The position numbers were made by a program, and so were the translations under genes. From Planctomycetaceae bacterium (lineage in GTDB: Bacteria; Planctomycetota; Planctomycetia; Pirellulales; Pirellulaceae), in assembly GCA_002723275.1 (NCBI GenBank), contig PBNZ01000031.1:130673-174166 (forward strand): DNA of 43,494 nt, written 5' to 3'. Positions within the stretch are counted from its first letter, which is position 1, and each line of letters starts with the position of its first letter. The notes under the pieces are model-generated. The model worked only from the letters and a program-made list of their open reading frames with translations, did not search any database and was not told the DNA's origin. Positions 1 to 8,531 of the stretch are shown in pieces.

Positions 1-950
1 TAGCGATCGCCTATCGTGCGGGCGCCGAGGTGCGAGATATGGAGTTCATGCAATTCCATCCAACCGTGCTGTATATCGCAGGGAGTGGCCGCAGCCTGAT
101 CACCGAAGCGATGCGAGGAGAGGGGGCTCGGCTCGTCGACTCCGAAGGGCGGCGATTCATGGAGGATTATGATAAACGGCTGGAGTTGGCACCGAGGGAT
201 ATCGTCTCACAGGCGATTGTTTCCCAAATGGAAAAAACACGACATCCTTGTGTTTATCTCGATGTAAGTCACCTCGGAGCTGACAAAGTCCGCGGCCGGT
301 TTCCGGGGATCGCCAAAACCTGTGCGAAATTTGGAATCGATATCGCGGCGGATCGTATTCCTGTGCGACCGGGCGCCCACTATATGATCGGTGGGGTTTC
401 TATTGATTCGTATGGTCAGACGACGGTTCCAGGGCTCTGGGCGGCCGGCGAGGTGACCTGCAGTGGCTTGCACGGAGCAAATCGGCTTGCGTCCAACAGC
501 CTTTTGGAGGGACTCGTATACGGTGCCCATGCCGGTCAGGGGGCTTCCCAGGCAGCTCGTGAGATTCCCGATGATTTCCAAGCTCCTCGGATGACCTCCG
601 AAGCGGTAGAACCTTTGGAAGAAATGCTCGATCTGCCAGATATTCGAAATTCGCTCAAGAGTATGATGTGGCGATCGGCCGGAGTCCGCAGAGATCGCGA
701 GTCACTCACGTCAGCGGCAGCCATGATCGAGAATTGGTGCCAATATGTGCTCCCACGCCAGTTTTCCGACCCTGAGGGCTGGGAACTGCAGAATATGCTG
801 GTCGTTTCCCGATTGATGATCCAGGCTGCTTTGGAGCGAGAGGAGTCGCGGGGAGTCCATCTTCGCGTCGATTTTCCCCAGGTCGACGATCTCAATTGGC
901 GCCGACATCTGGTCTGGCGACGCTCTGATTCGTCCTCTCAGTCCGCTTGA
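1..950 (+). CDS. nadB: L-aspartate oxidase, C-terminal part (5' end outside window)
   Basis: FAD-dependent oxidation of L-aspartate to iminoaspartate, the first step of de novo NAD synthesis, in the cytoplasm. The frame is open from base 3, so the N-terminal FAD-binding part lies upstream of the window. Visible family signatures are MEFMQFHPTVLY near the left edge, the fumarate reductase/succinate dehydrogenase-type substrate segment GAHYMIGGVSID, and the FAD-contacting GLWAAGEVTCSGLHGANRLA followed by SNSLLEGLVYG. The last 100 or so residues form the helical C-terminal domain typical of NadB. The GLHGANRLASNSLLEG block favours NadB over succinate dehydrogenase SdhA. No nadA or nadC is visible nearby. 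Function is inferred from family motifs. Confidence 0.93.
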   Translation, partial: AIAYRAGAEVRDMEFMQFHPTVLYIAGSGRSLITEAMRGEGARLVDSEGRRFMEDYDKRLELAPRDIVSQAIVSQMEKTRHPCVYLDVSHLGADKVRGRFPGIAKTCAKFGIDIAADRIPVRPGAHYMIGGVSIDSYGQTTVPGLWAAGEVTCSGLHGANRLASNSLLEGLVYGAHAGQGASQAAREIPDDFQAPRMTSEAVEPLEEMLDLPDIRNSLKSMMWRSAGVRRDRESLTSAAAMIENWCQYVLPRQFSDPEGWELQNMLVVSRLMIQAALEREESRGVHLRVDFPQVDDLNWRRHLVWRRSDSSSQSA

Positions 951-1216
951 CCTTGTTGAATCTCTCGGTAATCTGCCTCATCGAACTTGTGTTCGGGGCC
1001 GCACGTAATCTAAATTATCGACTCGAGCGGTAGGGTTGCCGCGATTTGGAGTCCAGCCAAACCGGGAGAAGGGCGAATTTTTTTGGGCGGAAACTTTCCA
1101 GGTCCTACCCAGCTGGCTCCTCAGGCGATGGATATTTCGCCGATTCGCGGGCCAACTTCCGCGGTCTTCTGTCGGAATTCAACAAGAATCGAATGACACA
1201 AATTCGGGTGTAAGCG
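951..1216. other. Intergenic region before the ABC transporter cluster
   Basis: About 266 bases without a convincing gene. A 62-codon open frame in it has no coding character. A weak sigma-70-like pair is visible, TTGTGT at 987-992 and TAAATT at 1011-1016 with an 18-nt spacer. It could serve the downstream ABC cluster, but this is only a pattern match. Confidence 0.3.
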
Positions 1217-1957
1217 ATGAGTGACAAAAGCCAGTCAGTTCCCATGATTGAGGCCCAGGGCCTTTCCAAGTTTTACGGCGATTTCGCCGCTTGCCGCGAT
1301 GTGTCTTTTCAAGTGTCGCAGGGTGAGATTGTTGCCTTTCTGGGCCCCAATGGTGCCGGGAAGAGCACCACGATGAAGCTGCTCACCGGCTACATCAGTC
1401 CGTCGGAAGGAGTGGCTCGAATTGCCGGGCACGACATGGCCACCGACCGTTTGGCCGGATCCACACGCCTCGGTTATCTGCCAGAAAATGGCCCGCTTTA
1501 CCCCGATATGACCCCGTCTGGTTTGCTCGATTTCTTTGCCGATGCCAGAGGCGTTACCGGTTCGGAAAAACGGGAACGTATCGATGCTGTTGCAGATATT
1601 TGTGCTCTTTCTACGGTTTTTCACAAACCAATCAGCAAGTTATCCAAGGGGTATCGGCAACGTGTAGGTATGGCTCAAGCCCTCCTGCACGAACCTGACG
1701 TTCTGATTATGGACGAGCCGACGGCGGGACTGGATCCCAATCAGATCGCCGAAGTGCGAAATACGATGCAGAAACTTGGGAAAGCACGCACGATCCTGTT
1801 GTCCACGCATATTCTGCAAGAGGTAGAGGCGTTGGCCAGTCGAGTCATTGTGATTAACGAAGGGCGAATCGTCGCAGATGGACCCATTGAAGAATTCACG
1901 ACATCCGGCAAGGCGTTGAACACGGAGTTCAAACGACTGACGGCGATTTCGTCCTGA
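1217..1957 (+). CDS. ABC transporter ATP-binding protein (GldA/CcmA-like)
   Basis: Cytoplasmic ATPase subunit of an ABC-2-type transporter, expected to energise the permease encoded next. In its 246 residues the Walker A motif GPNGAGKST is at 43-51, the signature LSKGYRQR at 142-149, Walker B VLIMDEPTAGLD at about 162-173 and the H-loop His at 198 in LLSTHIL. The signature has LSKGY in place of LSGGQ, which is common in the GldA/NatA/CcmA branch. The ATG follows a weak purine-rich stretch. About 100 bases separate it from the permease gene, on the same strand. By analogy with GldA of gliding Bacteroidota it would pair with GldF/GldG-like partners. The substrate is unknown. Confidence 0.93.
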   Translation: MSDKSQSVPMIEAQGLSKFYGDFAACRDVSFQVSQGEIVAFLGPNGAGKSTTMKLLTGYISPSEGVARIAGHDMATDRLAGSTRLGYLPENGPLYPDMTPSGLLDFFADARGVTGSEKRERIDAVADICALSTVFHKPISKLSKGYRQRVGMAQALLHEPDVLIMDEPTAGLDPNQIAEVRNTMQKLGKARTILLSTHILQEVEALASRVIVINEGRIVADGPIEEFTTSGKALNTEFKRLTAISS

Positions 1958-2054
1958 TTGCTGGTCGGCCGCTGTGAGTTAGCAGGCAGGCTTGTCAATC
2001 AAATCTATCGAAAACCGAATATTAAGAGTCATCCAGAGACAAGAGTAAAAAAAT

Positions 2055-4967
2055 ATGGGTATCACACTTCCTGTAATGTTGCTTTTGGTAACTGATCTGG
2101 TCTTCGTCCTGATCGGCTTTGGGCTGCTTAAATTGTTGTCCTTGTACAAACATGCAGCCTTTGCAGTGATGAAGCGGAACTTCATTGGTTACTTCAGCAA
2201 TCCGACTGGGTATCTCTTCATCTTGCTTTTTGTGGGCTTGTGTTCTGCGAGTGCTTTTTTTCCGCATGACTTCTTCAACGATAATCTGGCCACATTGCAT
2301 CAATTGAACCTTTGGTTCCCGTGGATCATGTTGGTGTATATTCCGACCATCACCATGGGCGTCTGGTCCGAAGAGCGACGACAGGGCACCGACGAATTAC
2401 TGCTTACCGTACCGGCCGATGATTGGGATATCGTGTTAGGCAAGTATCTCTCGGCCGCAGCTATTTTCACGGTTTCTTTAGTCTTCTCTCAAACCGCAAA
2501 TTTCATGGTGATGGCAAGTCTCTCGCTAGGCGATTTGGACCTGGGCTTATTCGTCACCACCTACTTCGGTTACTGGCTGATCGGTTTGGCGATGATTTCT
2601 CTGGGCATGGTCGGCTCTTTCTTGACGAAGAACCAGACGATTGGATTTATTCTCGGTGTCGTCCTGAATCTGCCCCTCGTTATTTCCGCCAACGCCGATC
2701 TGTTCTTCTCGGGGGAATTTGTTCAACAGATTTCGCGATTGAGTTACGCCGAACAGTTCTACGATTTTGGTCGAGGCGTTGTTAGCCTCCGAGCGATCGT
2801 CTTCTTTGCGATGGTGATTGCGATTGGGCTGTATCTGAGTGTCGTCCTTGTTGGTCGACGGCATTGGCTCGGAGGGAAAGATGGCGAGTCGATGTTGGGA
2901 CACTATGTCGTTCGAGTCATCGCTTTGGTTGTGCTCGCCTTTGGCCTTACCTTCTTCTTCTTGAATCACGATCAAGTTCGCTTCGATGGGTCGAGTCAGC
3001 AGGTGAGTTCGCTGTCAGAAGATACGACAAGGTTGCTTGCTGGGATCAACAGTGATCAGACCATTTTGATTGAAGCATTCATCAGCCGCAAAATCCCTGA
3101 GGATTATGCGAAGACCAAGCTGGATCTGATTTCGAAGCTCAATGAATTCAAAGCTCGAGCTGGGAGCAATGTAGATGTTCGCATCTATGATAATCTTGAG
3201 CCGTTTAGCGATGAGGCGATCCGCGCCGAGGAGCAGTACGGGATTCAGCCGGCGACGGTGTTGATTCGAGAACGCGGTGCGATGCGCCAGGAAGATATTT
3301 ATCTGGGAGCAGCTTTCACTCGTGGGCTCGAGAAAGTTGTCGTCCCATTCTTTGATCAGGGAATTCCTGTTGAATATGAGCTGATCCGATCGATCTCCAC
3401 CGTCGCCGATACCTCTCGAAAGCGGTTGGGGATTCTCCCCACGGGGGCACAGCTGATGGGCGGCTTCGACATGCAAGCCATGCGTCAAACTCCCAAGCAG
3501 CTCATCGTTGAGGAGCTCGAAAAACAATACGAAGTTGTGCAGATTGATCCGAATAATCCCATCCAGGATCAAATCGATGTCTTGTTGGCCGTGCAGCCAT
3601 CTTCGCTCAACCCCGTTCAAATGGAGAATTTTGTGGCCGCAGTCGGCCGCGGAATTCCAACCGCTATTTTCGAAGATCCGATGCCGGTCATGATGGGGGC
3701 CGTTGGTACAAGTCAGCCGAACCCACCACGAGGTGGAATGATGGGAATGGGCGGACAGCCGGGTGAGCCCAAAGGGGATATGAATCAGTTGTGGGACCTG
3801 TTGGGGATCACGATGACCGGTTCAAACAATCCGATGGGACAGTTTCAGGCGGATGTTATCTGGCAAAAATACAATCCCTACAACAAAACTCGCGGAATGC
3901 GACAGATTACTGACGAATGGGTCTTTGCAACTGCGGACGCGCCGGGTGCCGAAGACGCACTTAATCCCGATAACGATGCGACGTCTGGATTGTCCCAGAT
4001 CCTGATGCTCTATCCGGGAGGGATTCGTGATGCCTCGGATGAAACGGTCGACTTTTCGACGTTGATCGAGACTGGGACTGACGTCGGGTCGATCGGTTAC
4101 CAGCAATATATGTCGTTGCGAGACCCGAGAGCTCTGGAGTTTCTTCGAGCGAATAATCGCTCCTCCCGTCCATTTGTGCTGGCCGCTCAGATTAGGACAA
4201 AAAATCTTGATGCGTCTGCAAACGCAGCAGGCAGCGGTGATGCAGCTGAAGGTGAAGCGGCCGAGGATGGAGTTGCTACTGAAGAGAAACCCAAAACCAT
4301 TAACGTCATCTATGTCAGCGACATCGACCTCATGCACTCTGAGTTTTTGCGAGTGCGAGCTCAACCGAATATGGGGGATATCAATTGGCAGTTCGATAAT
4401 GTGACCTTCGTTCTAAATGTTGTTGATGTTCTCGCCAATGACGACCGCTTTGTCGATATTCGCAAACGCCAGACTCGTCATAGCACTCTGAAACTCGTTG
4501 AAGAGAAAACGGCTGACAAACGGCGAGAGGCTGATGAAGAAATCGATCGTTTTAGTGAGGAGTTCGAGCAGGCTGAACAAGCCGCCCGTGCAAATCAAGA
4601 AAAAGCGATGCAGGAGCTGCAGCAAAAGGTCACAGACCTTCAGCAAAAGGCTCAGCAGGGCGGCGATGAAATGAATAGTCGCGAAGTTCAGCGAGCGTTG
4701 GCAGCAGCGGTACAGCAGGTTGCCTTGAAGGAGTCTGTCGAGCAACGCCGTCTGGAAACGCAAGTGGAAAGCTTGACGCGTGATCGCGACAAAAAACTCA
4801 GAACAATTGAACGAGAAATGGATACGGAAATCCAAGAAGTCCAGAACCGGTACAAGGCAATGGCGTTGCTGTTGCCCATGTTGCCTCCGCTGATCATTGG
4901 AGTGGTCGTGTTCGCCCGACGTCGTCGATTAGAACACGAAGGTATCACGGTAGAACGGCGTAAATAG
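2055..4967 (+). CDS. ABC-2 permease fused to GldG-like periplasmic domain
   Basis: A 970-residue membrane protein combining two functions usually encoded separately. Residues about 1-305 hold some eight hydrophobic segments and the GldF-like ABC-2 signature, with NPTGYLF near 49-55 and WSEERRQGTDELLLT near 104-118. Residues about 310-800 form the large extracytoplasmic GldG-like domain (ABC-type uncharacterised transport system family). A Met/Gly/Pro-rich insert lies at 3724-3783. Next comes a long charged coiled coil rich in Glu, Gln and Lys, then a final membrane helix (ALLLPMLPPLIIGVVVF) and an Arg-rich tail. GldF homologues usually begin near MKRNFIGYF, here Met39 (base 2169), so the first 38 residues, themselves a membrane helix, are either an extension or a wrong start. 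No good ribosome site marks either start. It is followed by a DUF4340 gene. Confidence 0.9.
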   Translation: MGITLPVMLLLVTDLVFVLIGFGLLKLLSLYKHAAFAVMKRNFIGYFSNPTGYLFILLFVGLCSASAFFPHDFFNDNLATLHQLNLWFPWIMLVYIPTITMGVWSEERRQGTDELLLTVPADDWDIVLGKYLSAAAIFTVSLVFSQTANFMVMASLSLGDLDLGLFVTTYFGYWLIGLAMISLGMVGSFLTKNQTIGFILGVVLNLPLVISANADLFFSGEFVQQISRLSYAEQFYDFGRGVVSLRAIVFFAMVIAIGLYLSVVLVGRRHWLGGKDGESMLGHYVVRVIALVVLAFGLTFFFLNHDQVRFDGSSQQVSSLSEDTTRLLAGINSDQTILIEAFISRKIPEDYAKTKLDLISKLNEFKARAGSNVDVRIYDNLEPFSDEAIRAEEQYGIQPATVLIRERGAMRQEDIYLGAAFTRGLEKVVVPFFDQGIPVEYELIRSISTVADTSRKRLGILPTGAQLMGGFDMQAMRQTPKQLIVEELEKQYEVVQIDPNNPIQDQIDVLLAVQPSSLNPVQMENFVAAVGRGIPTAIFEDPMPVMMGAVGTSQPNPPRGGMMGMGGQPGEPKGDMNQLWDLLGITMTGSNNPMGQFQADVIWQKYNPYNKTRGMRQITDEWVFATADAPGAEDALNPDNDATSGLSQILMLYPGGIRDASDETVDFSTLIETGTDVGSIGYQQYMSLRDPRALEFLRANNRSSRPFVLAAQIRTKNLDASANAAGSGDAAEGEAAEDGVATEEKPKTINVIYVSDIDLMHSEFLRVRAQPNMGDINWQFDNVTFVLNVVDVLANDDRFVDIRKRQTRHSTLKLVEEKTADKRREADEEIDRFSEEFEQAEQAARANQEKAMQELQQKVTDLQQKAQQGGDEMNSREVQRALAAAVQQVALKESVEQRRLETQVESLTRDRDKKLRTIEREMDTEIQEVQNRYKAMALLLPMLPPLIIGVVVFARRRRLEHEGITVERRK

Positions 4968-5024
4968 GCATCATCATCGAATTAACGTCGCGATCGTCGC
5001 GTTGCTGCTAGGGAGTTTTTGAAT

Positions 5025-6836
5025 ATGTCTCAAATGACCAAGACTTTGGTTTTCGTCGGCATTGCAGTTGTCGTTGCGGGCCTGGCCTTTCAAACAAGGA
5101 CTCGATCGGTTGGTGTGGATCCTCCGAAAGAAATCGGAAAAGCTCTTTTTGAAACGTTTGAAGATCCGCTTGCTGCGAAGACAATGAAGATCGTTCGTTT
5201 CGATGAAGGCCTCGCTTCGTTGAAAGAGATTGAAATTAAAGAAGCCGATGGGATCTGGACTCTGCCGTCTCATTCCGGCTATCCGGCCGATGCCGAAAAC
5301 AAAATTCGTGATGCCGCAACTCCCTTCGTCGATATGAAAGTCATTGGTGTTGTCTCGGATCTCGAAGGAGATCACGTCATGTATGGTGTCGTCGCTCCTG
5401 ATCCAGACAAGTCGGCCATCGGCGATCAGGGCGTGGGGACTTTGGTGACAATCAAGGATGCTTCCGGAGATACGCTCGTCGATCTCGTGATCGGTAAGGA
5501 ATATCAGGAAGGACAGTATTATGTCCGCCCCAAAAATATTTCTCGTGTTTACATCGTGCAAATCGATCCGACGACTCTGCCAGTTGAATTTGATGATTGG
5601 ATTAATAAGGATCTGCTGAATGTCAGCGCCTTTGATATCGATGGCATGACCATCAAGGATTACTCCTTCGACGTCGTGCAGACCCTGCGAAGACCCATCA
5701 CTCAGTTTGATCAACGGTTTGAATTGCAGGTTTCTGACGAGAATGGAACCTGGGTGCTTGATCAGATGCTGGAGGCCGATGGAGACAGGTTAGTAGAAGC
5801 CACGCTTGGTGAGGGTGAAGAACTCAACCAAGAACGGCTGAACGCGATGAAGGATGCGCTTGATAACCTTGAAATCGTTGATGTGGAACGAAAACCAACT
5901 GGACTTCGTGAGGACCTCAAGGCCGATGAAGGTTTCTTTAGCGATCAGGCAGGTGTTGATTCGCTTGTTGAGAAAGGAATCTATCCGGTCGAACTCGATG
6001 GTGCCGTTGAGTTGCTGTCGACCGATGGCGAAGTGTTGGTCGATACCAAAGATGGAGTCCAGTATGTTCTCCGCTTCGGCCGCGTGGCCGGTGTCGATGC
6101 CGAAGATGCCGAAGGGGGGCTCAATCGATATTTGCTTGTTTCGGCCAGAGTCAATGAAGCTCAGTTCCCCGAACCGGAGTTGGAGCCTCTGCCAACCATG
6201 CTGTCCATCGAGGCCGAAACCGCGACGCCAGATGCTGTCGATCCCGCCACTGAGGTTGATGTCGAAGTTGAGGTGACTTCAGAGCCAGAAACGACTGAAT
6301 CAGAAACGACTGAACCAGAAACGACTGAACCAGAAACGACTGAACCAGAAACGACTGAGCCGGAAACGACTGAGCCGGAAGAGTCGGCTGAAACAGAAGT
6401 CGACGAAAATTTTGGTTGCCAAGCCGAAGATCTGGTTGAGGAAGATGTTGAAGTGGAAGAAGAGCCGGCTGAATCTGAGGATTCACCTGAGGCGAAGCTG
6501 AAGGCTGAGCAAGAACGCGTGACCAAAGAGAACCAACGCAAGATCGACGAGCGAAATGACAAAATCAAGGCCGCCCAGGACAAAGTGCAAACCTTGAATT
6601 ACCGTTTTGCCGATTGGTACTACGTCATTTCGGAAGAGGTCTACAACAAGATTCATCTGGGACAAGCTGATGTCGTGAAGCAGACGGATGCAGCTCAAAG
6701 TGAAGCTGCAGAAAATGGCTTCGGTGTTGACGCGTTTCGGAATCTCGAACGAGGCGGATTGCCTGGTGCCGGTAATCTTCAGCTGCCTGGCGTTTTAGGG
6801 CCGGCAGGTGAGGGAGCTCCAGCGGAAAGCCCATAG
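5025..6836 (+). CDS. DUF4340 domain protein with acidic Glu-Thr-Pro repeat
   Basis: Third gene of the ABC cluster, about 50 bases after the permease/GldG fusion. An N-terminal membrane anchor (TLVFVGIAVVVAGLAF) precedes an extracytoplasmic DUF4340 region of about 360 residues. An acidic linker follows with repeated ETTEP units, then a charged coiled coil (EQERVTKENQRKIDERNDK) and a Gly/Pro-rich tail. The conserved segment FRFADWYYVIS-like (here YRFADWYYVIS) lies near the end. An upstream TTG at 5019 is possible, but GGGAG at 5011-5015 is spaced 9 nt from the ATG at 5025, so that ATG is preferred. DUF4340 genes commonly sit beside GldG-like transporter genes; the biochemical role is unknown. 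The stop lies 9 nt from the stop of the convergent DUF971 gene. Confidence 0.88.
   Translation: MSQMTKTLVFVGIAVVVAGLAFQTRTRSVGVDPPKEIGKALFETFEDPLAAKTMKIVRFDEGLASLKEIEIKEADGIWTLPSHSGYPADAENKIRDAATPFVDMKVIGVVSDLEGDHVMYGVVAPDPDKSAIGDQGVGTLVTIKDASGDTLVDLVIGKEYQEGQYYVRPKNISRVYIVQIDPTTLPVEFDDWINKDLLNVSAFDIDGMTIKDYSFDVVQTLRRPITQFDQRFELQVSDENGTWVLDQMLEADGDRLVEATLGEGEELNQERLNAMKDALDNLEIVDVERKPTGLREDLKADEGFFSDQAGVDSLVEKGIYPVELDGAVELLSTDGEVLVDTKDGVQYVLRFGRVAGVDAEDAEGGLNRYLLVSARVNEAQFPEPELEPLPTMLSIEAETATPDAVDPATEVDVEVEVTSEPETTESETTEPETTEPETTEPETTEPETTEPEESAETEVDENFGCQAEDLVEEDVEVEEEPAESEDSPEAKLKAEQERVTKENQRKIDERNDKIKAAQDKVQTLNYRFADWYYVISEEVYNKIHLGQADVVKQTDAAQSEAAENGFGVDAFRNLERGGLPGAGNLQLPGVLGPAGEGAPAESP
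6285..6374 (+). repeat. Six 15-bp tandem repeats inside the DUF4340 gene
   Basis: The unit CCAGAAACGACTGAA occurs six times in phase with single-base changes: the second starts with T, and the last ones use GAG and CCG. Each encodes PETTE or SETTE. A degenerate seventh unit (CCGGAAGAGTCGGCT) follows. Near-identity at DNA level suggests recent slippage expansion of a spacer segment. Confidence 0.95.
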
Positions 6837-6845
6837 GCCAAACGG

Positions 6846-7178
6846 TTAGTCTGTGGACGGTTTCGCATCGCCCAGTGCACGCAGAAATTCAATCGTGTAG
6901 ATTCCCGTGTCGTGGCCATCGCTGAACGCAATCGCGTAGGCGTAGTTGCCAACCGTTCGCATCGCTTGAATTTGCAAGGGCCGCGTCTCTTCGACGGCAA
7001 GCACCGGTAGCAGCTCGGGCTTGGAGTTGACCTCGTTCTGCATTTTTTCTCGACAGGATGCACAGGGACATGCCTTTCGCAACACTTGCAATGGAATGGA
7101 ATGATGGACTCCATCATTCCATTGAATGTTGAGATCGCCTTCGTCAGAGATGCTTAATTGGGTCGGATGAATATTCAT
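6846..7178 (-). CDS. DUF971 (gamma-butyrobetaine hydroxylase N-terminal-like) protein
   Basis: A small protein of 110 residues matching the DUF971/GBBH-like N-terminal fold. It has the DGVHHSIPLQVLRKACPCASCR segment with Cys residues at CPCASC, and a C-terminal GNYAYAIAFSDGHDTGIYTIEFLRAL. In the family this fold occurs alone in bacteria and fused to iron enzymes elsewhere. It has been linked to Fe-S protein biology through its genomic neighbours, but its function here is unproven. The start ATG overlaps the stop of the upstream CoA ligase by ATGA, indicating translational coupling in a two-gene operon. Confidence 0.85.
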   Translation of the reverse strand: MNIHPTQLSISDEGDLNIQWNDGVHHSIPLQVLRKACPCASCREKMQNEVNSKPELLPVLAVEETRPLQIQAMRTVGNYAYAIAFSDGHDTGIYTIEFLRALGDAKPSTD

Positions 7179-8446
7179 GTTCTTTGGTCGATAAACCTTT
7201 GTCCTTTTTGCTCCGACCGAGGCAGACTGCCGCTGGGGACGCAGCGGACGGCGATTCTCAAGCCAAGGCGTGTGGTCAGTAAGTCCGAAATTCGTTGAGG
7301 TGATTCCAGTTGATCTTCGACTTCAATGGTTAAATCGTCCATCTCACCCGACTTGCTGGCAATCATTCGATACTCTTCGACCTCGGGCACCGAACGGAGG
7401 ATCTGTTCGATTGCACTCGGATAAATGTTTACCCCGCGCACGATTACCATTTGGTCGACTCGTCCTAAAACTCCGCCGGTGAGACGAACGAAATGGTTGG
7501 GAGCCCCGACCTGTCGATCGGGGCGTACGAGATCTCCGGTACGATAACGAATGACGGGAGCTCCCATCCGACCGAGTGTTGTCAGGATCAGCTCGGCCAA
7601 TTCACCATCGGCGGCGGGTTCATCGGTACCAACTCGTAGGAATTCCGGAATGAATTCACTTTCGACGATGCGTAATCCTTGACCTCCATCATCGTATCCC
7701 CATGGTCCGACTTCGGTAGCCCCAGCATGATCGATCAGCTTGGCTTGCCAGGCTTGTTCGATCCGCTCGCGGATGGCAGGGACAGATCCCCCCGGCTCGC
7801 CAGCGACAATGATGGACCGGATTGAACTTGACCCGATGTCGAGTTTGTTTTCTTTGGCAATGCTTGATAGATGTAGAGCGTAGCTGGGGGTGCAGCAGAG
7901 GACGGTCGCCTTGTTCTCGATGAGCAGTTCAAGTCGAGCCAGACTGCTCATTCCACCGCAGGGCAGAACCATGCAGCCGCGGTCCAAGAGAGCTTCATGG
8001 GCGCTCCAAAAACCGATGAAGGGGCCGAACGAGAAGGCCATGGCGGCACGATCCTCTTCGGTAATTTCCGCCACATCCAGTACATATTGCCAAGTTGCGA
8101 TCCACCATCGCCAATCGTTTTCGTTGTCGAGCACGGCGAGGGGGCGGCCGGAAGTTCCCGAGGTACGGTGGAACCGCACATAGTGATCGATGGGAAATGT
8201 GAGATTTCGAGCGTATTGAGACGTTTGTTCGCCCGTTAATTCGTCTTTGGTCGTAAACGGCAGTTGTTGCAGATCATCCAGAGATTTCAGCGGGCGATCT
8301 AGTTTTGAAAGCTTATCTGCGTAGAATCGGTTGCTCGGCAGGATCGATTCAAGGAGCTGATTCAGCTTTGCCAATTGATGAGTGGCCAGCTGATCACGAT
8401 CCTGGAGTTCGTACTGACGGCGTGTTTCGAAGCTTGTTTGATCCAT
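7175..8446 (-). CDS. Phenylacetate-CoA ligase-like AMP-forming enzyme (PaaK family)
   Basis: Adenylate-forming ligase that would activate a carboxylic acid to an acyl-AMP and then an acyl-CoA in the cytoplasm. The 423-residue length is typical of PaaK-type proteins (about 430). The phosphate-binding loop is FHRTSGTSGRPL, and DHAGATEVGPWGYD corresponds to the conserved adenine-binding and E-containing motif. YRTGDLVRPD is the ribose-binding Asp motif, and GRVDQMVIVRGVNIYP leads into the mobile C-terminal AMP-binding domain. No phenylacetate catabolic genes (paaABCDE) are nearby, so the substrate cannot be named; aryl or other acids are possible. It is the first gene of an operon with the DUF971 gene. 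It is divergent from the MFS gene, with about 85 bases between them for both promoters. Confidence 0.88.
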   Translation of the reverse strand: MDQTSFETRRQYELQDRDQLATHQLAKLNQLLESILPSNRFYADKLSKLDRPLKSLDDLQQLPFTTKDELTGEQTSQYARNLTFPIDHYVRFHRTSGTSGRPLAVLDNENDWRWWIATWQYVLDVAEITEEDRAAMAFSFGPFIGFWSAHEALLDRGCMVLPCGGMSSLARLELLIENKATVLCCTPSYALHLSSIAKENKLDIGSSSIRSIIVAGEPGGSVPAIRERIEQAWQAKLIDHAGATEVGPWGYDDGGQGLRIVESEFIPEFLRVGTDEPAADGELAELILTTLGRMGAPVIRYRTGDLVRPDRQVGAPNHFVRLTGGVLGRVDQMVIVRGVNIYPSAIEQILRSVPEVEEYRMIASKSGEMDDLTIEVEDQLESPQRISDLLTTRLGLRIAVRCVPSGSLPRSEQKGQRFIDQRT

Positions 8447-8531
8447 GGAAACATGATAAGAGTTTGCTTCCCGACGATAAAGGACGACTGCGACGTTCGT
8501 TTCGGGCTGAATTCAACAGTGGTGGCAGGAA

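Noticed and set aside
1036-1224. 62-codon + frame before the ABC gene
   Set aside because: No domain, hydrophobic pattern or ribosome site, and it runs into the ABC ATPase start.
6151-6583. Two - strand frames with Ser/Val and Gln/Ser-Phe-Leu repeats
   Set aside because: They are antisense images of the 15-bp repeat in the DUF4340 gene; the periodicity comes from the + strand coding repeat.
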